From: Dyadobacter jejuensis
GTDB lineage: Bacteria; Bacteroidota; Bacteroidia; Cytophagales; Spirosomataceae
Assembly (NCBI RefSeq): GCF_003149085.1
Contig: NZ_QGDT01000011.1
Span: forward strand, 62,001-126,000
Length of the DNA stretch: 64,000 nt
Direction: 5' to 3'
Position 1 is the first letter of the stretch; each line of letters starts with the position of its first letter. The notes beneath the pieces were generated by a model. The model was not told where the DNA came from, searched no databases, and saw only the letters and a list, made by a program, of their open reading frames with translations. Shown here piece after piece: positions 46,627 through 56,041 of this stretch. A program made the position numbers and the translations under genes.

Positions 46627-46662
46627 GCTGGACGGCGTGAGGGAAGCCTCTCGCCGTCCAGC
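46627..46662. terminator. Long perfect hairpin between convergent genes
   Basis: Arms gctggacggcgtgagg and cctctcgccgtccagc pair over 16 bases with one mismatch, 4-base loop. No T-run follows on either strand. It is in the right place to end transcription of both the dehydrogenase gene and murQ. Confidence 0.5.
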
Positions 46663-46678
46663 AAGAAGTATCCAATTA

Positions 46679-47488
46679 TTATTTCTTGCCTTGAAGGGCC
46701 TCTATCGCCGCCCGTACACTACCATGCTCGTCGAGCAAAGAAGCGGCCTCATCCGGCGACACATCCACTTCTTCCATAATCATACGAATCGCCCTGCCCA
46801 CCAATTTCTCGTTGGTCAGCTGCATGTCTACCATCTTATTCCCTTTTACTCTGCCCAATTGGATCATGGCAGCAGTAGAGATCATATTGAGCACCAGTTT
46901 TTGTGCCGTTCCCGACTTCATTCTGGTACTGCCAGTCAAAAACTCTGGGCCTACCACCACTTCTACCGGATACTCTGCCGCTTCGGCTACTGCCGAGCCT
47001 TCGTTACAAACGATGCAGCCCGTAAGTAAGCCCGCTTTATGCGCCTCATTAAGCCCACCAATTACATAAGGCGTACGCCCTGAAGCGGCTAGCCCTATTA
47101 GGCTATCTCTTTCATTAGGCTTGTAGGCCTGAAGATCTACCCAGGCCTGGTCCCAATCGTCCTCGGCATTCTCTACCGCACTCCTGATGGCCTGGTCACC
47201 GCCAGCGATAAGCCCCACTACCAAGCCGGGTGAAACGCCGAAGGTGGGAGGGCACTCGGAGGCATCGAGGATCCCCAAACGGCCACTAGTACCCGCCCCA
47301 ATATAAAATAGCCGTCCACCGGCCTTCATTCTAGGGACTATTTGGGCTAGCAGGGCCTCTATCTGCGGCAGCGCTTTGCTTACCGCTTGAGGAACGGTTT
47401 GATCCTCTTTATTAATCGAACTTAACAGTTCGTGGATGGGCATCTTTTCCAGATCCGTATAGGACGAACTCGCTTCTGTTGTTAACAT
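46679..47488 (-). CDS. murQ: N-acetylmuramic acid 6-phosphate etherase
   Basis: A 269-residue sugar isomerase (SIS) domain enzyme cleaving the lactyl ether of MurNAc-6-phosphate during cell-wall recycling. Signature AGTSGRLGILDASECPPTFG near residue 60 with the catalytic Glu, GLAASGRTPYVIGGL, and GPEFLTGSTRMKSGTAQK. Slightly shorter than the 298-residue E. coli enzyme, as in other Bacteroidota. No murK or permease gene adjacent. Confidence 0.95.
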   Translation of the reverse strand: MLTTEASSSYTDLEKMPIHELLSSINKEDQTVPQAVSKALPQIEALLAQIVPRMKAGGRLFYIGAGTSGRLGILDASECPPTFGVSPGLVVGLIAGGDQAIRSAVENAEDDWDQAWVDLQAYKPNERDSLIGLAASGRTPYVIGGLNEAHKAGLLTGCIVCNEGSAVAEAAEYPVEVVVGPEFLTGSTRMKSGTAQKLVLNMISTAAMIQLGRVKGNKMVDMQLTNEKLVGRAIRMIMEEVDVSPDEAASLLDEHGSVRAAIEALQGKK

Positions 47489-47597
47489 AGTCTTTGATTA
47501 TTGCTTGAAACAAAATTAATTCTTTTCCTATTACCGTGGGCCTGTTAATAATTATTTGGCATTTGTCTAAGTTTTCATTCAAAAAAGTGCCCTAATA

Positions 47598-47629
47598 TTT
47601 GGAAAATAAAAAGTTACCCTCCTACTTTG
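47598..47629 (+). promoter_or_regulatory. Probable promoter of the ilv operon
   Basis: TTTG at 47598-47601 and TActTTG at 47623-47629, spaced 21 bases, resemble the Bacteroidota TTTG/TAnnTTTG promoter with one base missing in the -7 box. Transcription would start about 50 bases before the leader peptide. Confidence 0.5.
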
Positions 47630-47684
47630 TAAGACCAAAAACAAATTAGCGAAATTTCGCTGTCAAAATATTTTACGCTGAACA

Positions 47685-47729
47685 ATGTTTAAGATAATTC
47701 CACTTCCAGTCGTTACAGTCACGCACTAA
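47685..47729 (+). CDS. Putative ilv leader peptide
   Basis: A 14-codon frame from ATG to TAA encoding MFKIIPLPVVTVTH: two Ile, one Leu and three Val in 14 residues, the three end products of the pathway encoded downstream. It sits 90-130 bases before ilvD and directly before alternative hairpins ending in a T-rich terminator. In attenuation systems such a peptide measures charged tRNA levels by ribosome stalling. It is too short to be called by gene finders; whether it is translated is not shown. Confidence 0.65.
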   Translation: MFKIIPLPVVTVTH

Positions 47730-47800
47730 GGCCGAGTGGGATCGTCGAGTACCAAATACTTGCACCTCACTCCCCAACCAGAGTGAGGTGTTTTACTTTT
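47699..47800 (+). promoter_or_regulatory. Putative transcription attenuator of ilvD
   Basis: Four complementary segments in order: ccactt in the peptide codons (47700-47705), gagtggg (about 47735-47741), ctcactc (47766-47772), and gagtgagg (47781-47788). Segment 2 can pair with segment 1 or, alternatively, with segment 3; segment 3 pairs far better with 4 to form the terminator. This matches the 1:2/3:4 versus 2:3 arrangement of classical amino acid attenuators. A stall at the Ile, Leu or Val codons would cover segment 1 and favour 2:3, allowing readthrough into ilvD. Confidence 0.6.
47763..47800 (+). terminator. Terminator hairpin upstream of ilvD
   Basis: A perfect 10-bp stem (cacctcactc with gagtgaggtg), 8-base loop, followed by ttttactttt; the ilvD ATG is only 17 bases beyond. 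Position upstream of the gene marks it as conditional. Confidence 0.85.
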
Positions 47801-47816
47801 ATCCTTTTCAAATATC

Positions 47817-49505
47817 ATGGCGAACGAATTAAACAAATTCTCGAAAACCCTTACCCAGGAGGTCACTAACCCAGCCGCTCAGGCCATGCTCTATGCCATA
47901 GGCTTTAAAGAGGAAGACTTTGCCAAGCCGCAAATAGGCATTGCCAGCACAGGCTATGAGGGAAACCCTTGTAACATGCACCTTAACGGACTATCGGTCT
48001 ACGTAAAGCAGGGGGTACAAGCCAATAACGATATGGTTGGCCTTATATTCAATACCATTGGTGTATCGGATGGTATGACTAACGGAAACGACGGGATGCG
48101 TTACTCCCTACCCAGCCGCGACATCATTGCCGACTCCATAGAGACGGTAGTATCTGCGCAGTGGTACGATGGGGTAATCGCCGTGGTAGGATGCGATAAA
48201 AATATGCCTGGAGCCATCATGGCCATGGCACGAATAGGCCGACCAGCCATCATGGTCTACGGAGGTACCATTCGTTCGGGACATTATAAGGGTAAAAAAC
48301 TCGATATCGTTTCGGCATTTGAAGCATTAGGACAAAAGTTTGCCAATAACATTTCTGACGAAGACTATAAAGGAGTTATACAGAACTCTATCCCTGGCCA
48401 AGGTGCCTGTGGCGGGATGTATACGGCCAACACCATGGCATCCTCTATTGAGGCTATGGGCTTAAGCCTTCCATTTGGCAGCAGCTATCCGGCTACTCAC
48501 GAAGGCAAGAAAGAGGAGTGCAAGAAGATTGGCGAAGCCATGAAAAAACTCTTGGAACTCAACATCACTCCCAAAGAAATTATTACACGCAAATCGCTAG
48601 AGAACGCCCTGACGGTAGTAATGGCCTTAGGAGGCTCTACGAATGCCACCTTACATTACCTGGCCATCGCAAGGGCTGCGGGAATCCCCTTAACCCTCGA
48701 CGACATTCAGGTAATATCGGATCGGGTACCGTTCATTGCCGACCTGAAGCCTAGCGGTAAATATTACATGGAGGATATGCTGGAAATCGGTGGGGTACCG
48801 GCGGTTATGAAATACTTATTCGAACAAGGGCTTATTCATGGCGACTGTATTACCGTAACCGGTAAAACCGTAGCTGAAAACCTTGCCGACGTTCCAAGTC
48901 TTGACTTCGACGCTCAGAAAATCGTTTTCCCCCTTACTAGCCCCATCAAACCTTCGGGCCATATCCAGATATTGTATGGTAACCTGGCCCCTGAAGGATC
49001 GGTAGCCAAAATTACCGGCAAAGAAGGGTTGCGTTTCGAAGGAGAGGCCAAAATCTGCGAGCATGAATCGGAAATCATTGAGGCCTTGGCCAAAGGTGAA
49101 ATCAAGGAAGGACATGTCGTAGTGATCCGCAATGCCGGCCCTAAAGGAGGACCCGGAATGTCGGAAATGCTCAAGCCTACCTCGGCCGTTATGGGAGCGG
49201 GCCTAGGCGACAAAATAGCCCTGATCACCGACGGGCGCTTCTCTGGGGGGACACACGGCTTTGTAGTAGGGCATATCTGCCCTGAGGCCTTCGACGGTGG
49301 ACCCATAGCCCTAGTAAAAGATGGAGATAAAATCACCATCGACGCCGATACCCGCGAGCTCAAGCTGCATGTTTCCGATGAGGAACTCGCCAGCAGGAAA
49401 GCCACTTGGGTACAACCCGAGCCCCGTTTTACAAAAGGGATGCTAGGACGTTATATCCGTACCGTGAAGTCGGCCAGCGAAGGCTGTGTTACCGACGAAG
49501 CCTAA
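47817..49505 (+). CDS. ilvD: Dihydroxy-acid dehydratase
   Basis: A 562-residue Fe-S enzyme of isoleucine and valine synthesis. Cluster and active-site motifs: [42 protein letters not shown], and [14 protein letters not shown]; the C-terminal [19 protein letters not shown] is the family signature with the base Ser. First gene of the ilv operon after the attenuator-like leader; ilvB follows 52 bases later. Confidence 0.97.
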   Translation: MANELNKFSKTLTQEVTNPAAQAMLYAIGFKEEDFAKPQIGIASTGYEGNPCNMHLNGLSVYVKQGVQANNDMVGLIFNTIGVSDGMTNGNDGMRYSLPSRDIIADSIETVVSAQWYDGVIAVVGCDKNMPGAIMAMARIGRPAIMVYGGTIRSGHYKGKKLDIVSAFEALGQKFANNISDEDYKGVIQNSIPGQGACGGMYTANTMASSIEAMGLSLPFGSSYPATHEGKKEECKKIGEAMKKLLELNITPKEIITRKSLENALTVVMALGGSTNATLHYLAIARAAGIPLTLDDIQVISDRVPFIADLKPSGKYYMEDMLEIGGVPAVMKYLFEQGLIHGDCITVTGKTVAENLADVPSLDFDAQKIVFPLTSPIKPSGHIQILYGNLAPEGSVAKITGKEGLRFEGEAKICEHESEIIEALAKGEIKEGHVVVIRNAGPKGGPGMSEMLKPTSAVMGAGLGDKIALITDGRFSGGTHGFVVGHICPEAFDGGPIALVKDGDKITIDADTRELKLHVSDEELASRKATWVQPEPRFTKGMLGRYIRTVKSASEGCVTDEA

Positions 49506-49557
49506 GGATTTTAAAAATAATATTTGAAAATTCATCAGACTAATTAATAAGCAAGTC

Positions 49558-51318
49558 ATGGAATTTAATGAAAAACAAATAGCCACGGCCGAAATGGAAC
49601 AACAAACCCAATCGACCACTACCCCAGAATTGATCAACGGCTCTCATGCCGTGATTCGAGCACTCATAAAGGAAGGGGTCGAAACCATATTTGGGTACCC
49701 TGGTGGGGCCATCATGCCCGTGTACGACGCCATCTATGACTACCAGGACCAGATCAACCACATTCTGGTACGTCATGAACAAGGCGCTTCACATGCCGCT
49801 GAAGGCTTTGCCAGAGCCACCGGCAAAGTGGGTGTTTGTTTGGCTACTTCCGGCCCCGGAGCCACCAATTTGGTGACGGGCATTGCCGATGCCATTATTG
49901 ACTCCACCCCTATGGTCTGCATTGTAGGCCAGGTAGTGGCAGGCTTATTGGGTACCGACGCCTTTCAGGAGACTGATATCATAGGCGTTACCACCCCCAT
50001 TACCAAATGGAATTACCAAATTACCCGGGCCGACGAAATCCCGGAGATCATGGCCAAGGCTTTTTATATTGCCAAATCGGGAAAACCAGGGCCCGTACTC
50101 ATCGATATCACCAAAAATGCTCAGAATGAGCTCCTAAGCAAGCCTTTCAACTATAAGCCTTGCGTGAGTCTGCGGAGCTATCGCCCGAGGCTTGTGCCCA
50201 AGGCCGATCAGCTGCAAGCGGCTGCCAAGTTGATCAACGAGGCCAAAAAGCCCTTTTTATTCTTTGGCCATGGTGTTAACATTTCCAAAGCGGAAGATGA
50301 GCTCTTGCGGTTTATAGAAAAAACGGATATGCCCGCAGCCGCTACCCTTCTGGGCCTATCGTCGGTGTCGGTCGACCACCCCAATTATGTAGGCTGGCTA
50401 GGTATGCACGGCAACTACGGTACCAACGTGCTGACCAACCAATGCGACCTGATCGTGGCGGTGGGGATGCGCTTCGACGACCGCGTAACGGGCGACTTGA
50501 GCCGCTATGCCAAGCAAGCCAAGATCGTGCATATTGAAATTGACCCCGCCGAAATCAACAAGATCATGAAAACGGAGGCTCCCGTTGTTGGCGATGCCAA
50601 GGTAGCGCTCGAACAATTGTTGCCTCTAGTAGAGGCCAACGACCATTCGGAATGGAGAGCGGAGTTCAAGAAATATGAAAAAGAGGAATTTGAAAAAATC
50701 ACTCAGCCCGAACTGTCGGCAACTACCGAAAAAATAAAAATGGCCGAGGTCATTCGTAAACTGTCGGACAAAACCAAGGGTGAGGCCATCGTGGTGGCCG
50801 ATGTGGGCCAGCATCAGATGATGTCGGCTAGGTACTACGAATTCAAGAAGGCCAATTCCTTTATTACCTCGGGAGGTTTAGGAACCATGGGCTATGCCCT
50901 TCCGGCAGCTTTTGGCGCCAAGGTAGGAGCCCCCGACCGCGAGGTGGTAGCCATTATCGGCGACGGTTGCTTCCAGATGACCCTCCAAGAGCTGGGTACC
51001 ATCGCTCAAAGTGGATTGGCCGTGAAAGCCATTATCCTAAATAATAATTACCTGGGAATGGTGCGCCAATGGCAGCAGTTGTTTTTTGAAAAACGCTACT
51101 CATTTGTAGAACTCCAGAATCCCGACTTTATTACCATAGCCAAAGGCTTTGGCATTGACGGCCACACCTGTGCCCACCGCCAAGACCTGGAAGCCTCTTT
51201 AGATACGCTTATCGCCTCCGACAAGCCCTATCTGCTGGAGGTTCTCGTAGAAAAAGAAGAGAATGTATTCCCGATGGTACCAACAGGTGCTAGTGTATCG
51301 GAAATCAGACTGGAATAA
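49558..51318 (+). CDS. ilvB: Acetolactate synthase, large subunit
   Basis: A 586-residue thiamine-diphosphate enzyme forming acetolactate or acetohydroxybutyrate. N-terminal [18 protein letters not shown] with the catalytic Glu later in [18 protein letters not shown]-region [10 protein letters not shown]; and ThDP-binding [14 protein letters not shown] with [16 protein letters not shown]. Second gene of the operon; the small regulatory subunit gene follows 61 bases later. Confidence 0.97.
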   Translation: MEFNEKQIATAEMEQQTQSTTTPELINGSHAVIRALIKEGVETIFGYPGGAIMPVYDAIYDYQDQINHILVRHEQGASHAAEGFARATGKVGVCLATSGPGATNLVTGIADAIIDSTPMVCIVGQVVAGLLGTDAFQETDIIGVTTPITKWNYQITRADEIPEIMAKAFYIAKSGKPGPVLIDITKNAQNELLSKPFNYKPCVSLRSYRPRLVPKADQLQAAAKLINEAKKPFLFFGHGVNISKAEDELLRFIEKTDMPAAATLLGLSSVSVDHPNYVGWLGMHGNYGTNVLTNQCDLIVAVGMRFDDRVTGDLSRYAKQAKIVHIEIDPAEINKIMKTEAPVVGDAKVALEQLLPLVEANDHSEWRAEFKKYEKEEFEKITQPELSATTEKIKMAEVIRKLSDKTKGEAIVVADVGQHQMMSARYYEFKKANSFITSGGLGTMGYALPAAFGAKVGAPDREVVAIIGDGCFQMTLQELGTIAQSGLAVKAIILNNNYLGMVRQWQQLFFEKRYSFVELQNPDFITIAKGFGIDGHTCAHRQDLEASLDTLIASDKPYLLEVLVEKEENVFPMVPTGASVSEIRLE

Positions 51319-51379
51319 TCAGGAGTGTGTACCCTTAAGGCCAGCACTTCAGTATTTTCAAAATTTATTCAAGAACAAC

Positions 51380-51913
51380 ATGACTACCTACACCATTTGT
51401 GTATTTACGGAGAATACCTTTGGGATTTTGAACAAAATCACCACGATTCTCACCCGTAGACGCATCAATATAGAAAGCCTTACGGTTTCGGAAACGGAGC
51501 GAAAGGGAATCTCCCGATTTACCATCGTGATCCGCCACGACTCCCGTGAGGTGGTTGAAAAACTCGTTCGTCAGATTCGTAAAGTGATAGAAGTCCTGGC
51601 GGTATTCGGTTACCTCAACGACGAAATCGCCTATAACGAAATCGCACTGTTCAAAATCCCTACCCCTATCGATGCCAAGCCCATCGATATCGAGACCATC
51701 AACAAGGTGCATAAAGCTTGGGTGGTATACTGGCACCTCAATTATGTCATTATCCAAAAAACGGGTACAGAAGAAGAAATTTTCGAGTTTTTCGACTACA
51801 TAAAACCCCATGGTATCCTAGAGTTCGTTCGCTCAGGAAGGGTGGCAGTGAGCAAATCGCCCCAGACCCTTGTCGACTACCTACCCGAGGCCGACCTGGA
51901 ATATTATCAGTAG
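51380..51913 (+). CDS. ilvN: Acetolactate synthase, small regulatory subunit
   Basis: About 177 residues from ATG 51380 (the open frame extends further upstream into ilvB). N-terminal ACT domain TYTICVFTENTFGILNKITT with RRRINIESLTVSETE binds valine for feedback inhibition; the C-terminal half (EIALFKIPTPIDA, EFVRSGRVAVSKSP) is the ALS small-subunit domain. It pairs with IlvB. Confidence 0.95.
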   Translation: MTTYTICVFTENTFGILNKITTILTRRRINIESLTVSETERKGISRFTIVIRHDSREVVEKLVRQIRKVIEVLAVFGYLNDEIAYNEIALFKIPTPIDAKPIDIETINKVHKAWVVYWHLNYVIIQKTGTEEEIFEFFDYIKPHGILEFVRSGRVAVSKSPQTLVDYLPEADLEYYQ

Positions 51914-51976
51914 TGCACAATTTTTAGTAGTATTGTTTTTTAATTCATTTGTAATCAATAATTCAATCAATAACCA

Positions 51977-53023
51977 ATGGCAAAATTAAATTTCGGCGGG
52001 GTCGAAGAAGAAGTAGTAACCCGTGAAGAGTTTCCTTTAGAAAAAGCACGCGAAGTACTTTCCTCAGAAACCATCGCTGTGATCGGATATGGTGTTCAAG
52101 GCCCAGGCCAAAGCCTTAACATGCGCGATAACGGATTCAATGTTATCGTTGGTCAGCGTAAAGGCGGTAAGTCTTGGGACAAGGCAGTTGCCGACGGCTT
52201 CGTACCAGGCGAAACCCTTTTCGAAATCGAAGAGGCGCTTTCTAAAGGAACCGTTATTTGCTACCTACTTTCGGATGCAGCACAAATCGAATTGTGGCCT
52301 ACCGTTAAGAAACACCTTACTCCTGGGAAAGCTCTTTACTTCTCTCACGGATTCGGTGCTACCTACAAAGACCAAACGGGTATCGTTCCTCCTGCAGACG
52401 TAGACGTGTTCTTGGTAGCTCCTAAGGGATCTGGTACTTCGCTTCGTCGTATGTTCGTAGAAGGAAAAGGCTTGAACTCTTCTTTCGCCATCTTCCAAGA
52501 TGCTACTGGCAAAGCCCGCGAAAAATGTATCGCTATGGGTATTGGCGTAGGTTCTGGCTACCTATTCGAAACGGATTTCTACCGTGAAGTAACTTCTGAC
52601 CTTACTGGTGAGCGTGGAACTTTGATGGGTGCTATCCAAGGTATCTTTGCCGCTCAATATGAAGTATTGCGTTCGAACGGCCACTCTCCATCGGAAGCTT
52701 TCAACGAAACCGTCGAAGAATTGACTCAATCATTGATGCCTTTGGTAGCCGAAAACGGAATGGACTGGATGTACGCCAACTGTTCTACTACTGCTCAACG
52801 AGGTGCACTAGACTGGTGGAAGCCTTTCCGTGACGCTACTAAGCCCGTTTTCGAACAACTTTACAACTCTGTGAAGACTGGTAACGAAGCTAAAATATCG
52901 ATTACTCGTAACTCTCAGCCCGACTACCGTGTGAAGTTGGAAGAAGAGCTTGCCGAACTTCGCGAATCAGAAATGTGGAGAGCTGGTAAAACAGTACGTA
53001 GCCTACGTCCTGAAAACAACTAA
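51977..53023 (+). CDS. ilvC: Ketol-acid reductoisomerase
   Basis: A 348-residue NADPH-dependent enzyme of the valine/isoleucine path. Nucleotide-binding VIGYGVQGPGQSLNMRDNG, YFSHGFGATY, APKGSGTSLRRMF and the C-terminal acidic metal ligands in LTGERGTLMG and AFNETVEELTQ. Codon use differs from its neighbours, favouring gct, act, tct and cgt, in line with high expression. It is followed by two stacked terminators. Confidence 0.96.
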   Translation: MAKLNFGGVEEEVVTREEFPLEKAREVLSSETIAVIGYGVQGPGQSLNMRDNGFNVIVGQRKGGKSWDKAVADGFVPGETLFEIEEALSKGTVICYLLSDAAQIELWPTVKKHLTPGKALYFSHGFGATYKDQTGIVPPADVDVFLVAPKGSGTSLRRMFVEGKGLNSSFAIFQDATGKAREKCIAMGIGVGSGYLFETDFYREVTSDLTGERGTLMGAIQGIFAAQYEVLRSNGHSPSEAFNETVEELTQSLMPLVAENGMDWMYANCSTTAQRGALDWWKPFRDATKPVFEQLYNSVKTGNEAKISITRNSQPDYRVKLEEELAELRESEMWRAGKTVRSLRPENN

Positions 53024-53037
53024 GCATGACTATCTGG

Positions 53038-53068
53038 CCTGTAGCAGTACTTACTGCTACGGGTTTTT
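53038..53068 (+). terminator. Terminator after ilvC
   Basis: Stem cctgtagcag with ctgctacggg (one G-T pair), 6-base loop, five T; starts 15 bases after the ilvC stop codon. Confidence 0.88.
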
Positions 53069-53079
53069 CTAATAAAATT

Positions 53080-53107
53080 GGCTTTACGGTTACCGTAAGG
53101 CCTTTTT
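53080..53107 (+). terminator. Second terminator, directly before ilvA
   Basis: Stem ggctttacgg with ccgtaaggcc, 3-base loop, five T. The ilvA ATG follows 10 bases after the T-run. Confidence 0.85.
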
Positions 53108-53117
53108 GCTTCATACC

Positions 53118-54371
53118 ATGAAAACCAATCACAGCCCTTCGCTGGACCATATCTTCAAAGCCGCCGAGCGCCTTCGGGGAATTATCAACCATACCCCTCT
53201 GCTGCATAACCAGCACCTTTCCGAGCAATATCAAGCCAATATTTACCTCAAAAGGGAGGACCTGCAGACCGTTCGCTCTTATAAAATACGAGGAGCCTAC
53301 AACAAAATGGCCAGCCTATCGGCCGAGCAGCTGGCGGGCGGGGTGGTATGTGCCAGCGCCGGCAACCATGCCCAGGGCGTCGCCTATGCCTGTCAGAAAA
53401 TGCAGGTAAAAGGAGCCATATTCATGCCCACCACCACCCCTGCTCAGAAAGTGAAGCAGGTGCGGCTCTTTGGGAAAGAATGGATAGAGATTCATCTGGT
53501 GGGCGATACCTACGACGACGCCTACCATGCCTCGATGGTCTATCGCGATACGACCAACGCCGTTTTCGTCCATCCCTTCGACGACCTCCAGGTGATAGAG
53601 GGCCAAGGGACCGTAGGACTGGAGATCTTTAAAGATGCCGATTTTAATATCGACTATCTATTGATGGCCATTGGTGGAGGTGGACTGGCCTCGGGCATTT
53701 CAACGGTATTCAAGCAGCTCTCTCCCCAAACCAAGCTGGTCGGAGTAGAACCCCTGGGCTCCCCTACCATGCACGACTCCATAGCCGCCGGCCAAGTGCT
53801 AACTTTGGAGCATATCGATAAGTTTGTCGACGGAGCCGCCGTGCGCCGTGCTGGGGACATCACCTACGAAGTATGCCGCCATAGCTTGGAAAAAATCATA
53901 CTAGTACCCGAAGGACGCGTTTGCTCCTCCATATTGCAGCTTTATAACGAAGAGGCCATCGTAGCCGAACCGGCAGGAGCCCTTACCGTGGCTGCATTGG
54001 ACGACATCAAAGAAGAAATAAAAGGCAAAAATGTGGTGCTGCTCATCAGCGGAGGCAATAACGACATTACCCGCACCGAGGAGATCAAAGAGCGATCCTT
54101 GCTCTTCGAAGGGCTGAAGCATTACTTTATCGTTCGCTTCCCCCAGCGATCGGGTGCCTTCAGGGAGTTCCTTAACGTATTGGGCCCCAACGACGATGTG
54201 GCCCGCTTCGAGTACGTCAAGAAGACCAGTAGGGAGCAAGGCCCCGCCTTGGTAGGGATAGAGCTGAAAAGCCGCGAAGACTTCCAACCCTTGCTAGCCC
54301 GCATGGACGAGGCCAAAATCGTATGCGAATACCTAAACGACCAACCCGATTTGTTTCAGTTTTTGGTGTAA
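53118..54371 (+). CDS. ilvA: Threonine dehydratase (biosynthetic)
   Basis: About 417 residues from ATG 53118. PLP enzyme turning threonine into 2-oxobutyrate for isoleucine. PLP-Lys motif LKREDLQTVRSYKIRGAY (Lys about residue 58), SAGNHAQGVA, GGGGLASGIS, and a single C-terminal ACT-like domain (about 325-417: HYFIVRFPQRSGAFREFLN, FEYVKK). Shorter than the two-domain E. coli enzyme. Two terminators lie directly upstream, so expression depends on readthrough or an unseen promoter. AraC gene 9 bases downstream. Confidence 0.95.
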   Translation: MKTNHSPSLDHIFKAAERLRGIINHTPLLHNQHLSEQYQANIYLKREDLQTVRSYKIRGAYNKMASLSAEQLAGGVVCASAGNHAQGVAYACQKMQVKGAIFMPTTTPAQKVKQVRLFGKEWIEIHLVGDTYDDAYHASMVYRDTTNAVFVHPFDDLQVIEGQGTVGLEIFKDADFNIDYLLMAIGGGGLASGISTVFKQLSPQTKLVGVEPLGSPTMHDSIAAGQVLTLEHIDKFVDGAAVRRAGDITYEVCRHSLEKIILVPEGRVCSSILQLYNEEAIVAEPAGALTVAALDDIKEEIKGKNVVLLISGGNNDITRTEEIKERSLLFEGLKHYFIVRFPQRSGAFREFLNVLGPNDDVARFEYVKKTSREQGPALVGIELKSREDFQPLLARMDEAKIVCEYLNDQPDLFQFLV

Positions 54372-54380
54372 ATTGCTGGT

Positions 54381-55226
54381 ATGCTTCGCGTCCCCTCCGA
54401 TATTAGCGCTCAGGAATTTGAATCCCTTAAGATTCAGGACATGACCTTTGTGGCCTATCGCAACGAAATTTACCCTTCCAAATACGATGTATTTTTCGAG
54501 GAGCATGCGGTCATTGTGGTGCTGGAAGGGGAGAAAAAATTCACTAGCCCCACCCAGGAGGTCCATGTGGCCAAGGGGGATATCCTATTTATTCAGCGGG
54601 GTTTTTACCTGATGTCCGAGTCCATCAACGAGGCTTATAAGAGTCTGGTATTCTTTTTCGACGAAAAACTGTTGAAGGAGTTTGTGAGCCTGCATCCCGA
54701 ACTCTTTAGCACCCACAGCGAGGAGCGCCTCAGCCAATACCCCATTCTGCTGCTCCAGTCGGACGACAACTTCGAGAAATTCATCCAGTCTATCTTCCCC
54801 TATTTTCACTCCCGGGAGGCCCTTAAAAATCATTTCCTGCGATTGAAATTCCAGGAACTCCTGTTGCACCTCTTGGAGCTGGAGCCCTCTCAACAGCTAC
54901 GTTCCATCTTATATGGACTATATAAGGGGGAAAAAGTCGACCTGTCGTTCCTGATGAACAGCTATTACCTCAAGCCCCTTACCTTGGCCGAACTGGCCAA
55001 GCTTTCGGGCCGTAGCCTGTCGGTATTCAAACGCGACTTCCAGGAAGAGTTTCAAACTTCTCCGGCCCTATGGCTCAAAAACAAGCGCCTCGACTACGCC
55101 GATTTCCTGCTCCGCAACAGCCCCAAAAATGTATCGGAAATTGGCGCAGAAATAGGCTACGAAAGCGTGTCGCATTTTATTAAGACCTATAAAGAAAAAT
55201 TTGGCAGGACACCGAAGAGGAGGTAA
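54381..55226 (+). CDS. AraC-family transcriptional regulator
   Basis: A 281-residue regulator. The N-terminal half (about 20-110) is a cupin-like sensor (VEHAVIVVLEGEKKFTSPTQ-type strand, HVAKGDILFIQRG); the C-terminal AraC domain (about 185-281) has two helix-turn-helix units: LTLAELAKLSGRSLSVFKRD and VSEIGAEIGYESVSHFIKTY, ending KFGRTPKRR. It lies 9 bases after ilvA and may be transcribed with it. Its 3' end is duplicated twice at the edges and middle of the toxin-antitoxin island downstream, so it served as the substrate of recombination. Ligand unknown. Confidence 0.93.
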   Translation: MLRVPSDISAQEFESLKIQDMTFVAYRNEIYPSKYDVFFEEHAVIVVLEGEKKFTSPTQEVHVAKGDILFIQRGFYLMSESINEAYKSLVFFFDEKLLKEFVSLHPELFSTHSEERLSQYPILLLQSDDNFEKFIQSIFPYFHSREALKNHFLRLKFQELLLHLLELEPSQQLRSILYGLYKGEKVDLSFLMNSYYLKPLTLAELAKLSGRSLSVFKRDFQEEFQTSPALWLKNKRLDYADFLLRNSPKNVSEIGAEIGYESVSHFIKTYKEKFGRTPKRR

Positions 55227-55284
55227 GGAGGGGAGAAGCTAACTTTGATCTATGACTCGGTGTAAATATCAATAATACCGATAC

Positions 55285-55560
55285 TCAATCCTTATAGTGG
55301 CCATACGCACCAAGGACAGACACCACAATCTTATCGCCATCAATGAGGTAAACCAATCTGTGTCTACTGTCAATCCGTCTTGACCAAACATTTTGTTGGT
55401 GATACCTTAGTTTTTCTGGTTTACCCGTGCCTGATTCTGGATGTACCCTAAGTTCTTGTAATAACGAATAGAGCTTTTTTAGAAGGGCTTTATTACCCGT
55501 TTTCTTTATCTTTCCAAGATCCTCTAGAGATTCAGCTGTGAAGACAATATCAAAATTCAT
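55285..55560 (-). CDS. yoeB: YoeB/Txe-family mRNA interferase toxin
   Basis: A 91-residue toxin. FTAESLEDLGKIKK is the RelE-fold start; RYHQQNVWSRRIDSRHRLVY holds the catalytic Arg region and GHYKD the C-terminal His-Tyr of the YoeB group. Such toxins cut mRNA on the ribosome. The gene overlaps the end of the antitoxin gene by four bases and is read after it on the minus strand. Confidence 0.9.
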   Translation of the reverse strand: MNFDIVFTAESLEDLGKIKKTGNKALLKKLYSLLQELRVHPESGTGKPEKLRYHQQNVWSRRIDSRHRLVYLIDGDKIVVSVLGAYGHYKD

Positions 55561-55808
55561 AATCCCAATAAATCTTTCAACTGTTCATTATCAAGTTTAG
55601 AAGTTTTTCCCTCCTGATATGACTGAAGGCTTTTGGTCAATCGTGCTTGAATGACTGGGTCGTCGAAGAAACGATCATTTTTTATATCCTTTGAAATCTC
55701 ATAGACTTTGTCACTCCCTCTCTGAATGATTACTCGCTCATTATTATCTATCAAATCAAGATATTTTTTTAAATTTTGCCGAAACTCTCTAGTGCTAACT
55801 ATTACCAT
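55557..55808 (-). CDS. yefM: YefM/Phd-family antitoxin
   Basis: About 83 residues from ATG 55808. MVIVSTREFRQNLKKYLDLI begins the Phd/YefM DNA-binding fold; the tail (KSLQSYQEGKTSKLDNEQLKDL) is the toxin-neutralising part. A four-base overlap (ATGA) with yoeB shows translational coupling. It should repress its own promoter. A decayed second copy of its middle part lies at 56.1 kb. Confidence 0.88.
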   Translation of the reverse strand: MVIVSTREFRQNLKKYLDLIDNNERVIIQRGSDKVYEISKDIKNDRFFDDPVIQARLTKSLQSYQEGKTSKLDNEQLKDLLGL

Positions 55809-55965
55809 GGATATATATTTATGTGTACACAATAATATACACATTATAGATTAGATGAGTTCCTATAGGCATTGAGTTGAGAACAAACGATCGATCATTC
55901 CACATTTACGTCTCAAGTAGTCTGATAGTAAATACGAGGAATGGTGATTGTTTTCAATAATCGCC

Positions 55966-56038
55966 GAAAGCGTGTCCCATTTTATAAAAACCCATAAAAA
56001 AAAATATGGCAGAACACCAAGAGGAGGTAAGGAGGGGG
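55966..56038 (+). pseudogene. Fragment 2 of the AraC gene 3' end
   Basis: From gaaagcgtgt to ggagggg this matches 55161-55234, the last 22 codons and first bases after the AraC stop, with about ten changes (for example tcgcatt to tcccatt). It is directly joined to a yefM fragment in the opposite strand sense. Confidence 0.85.
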
Positions 56039-56041
56039 AAA

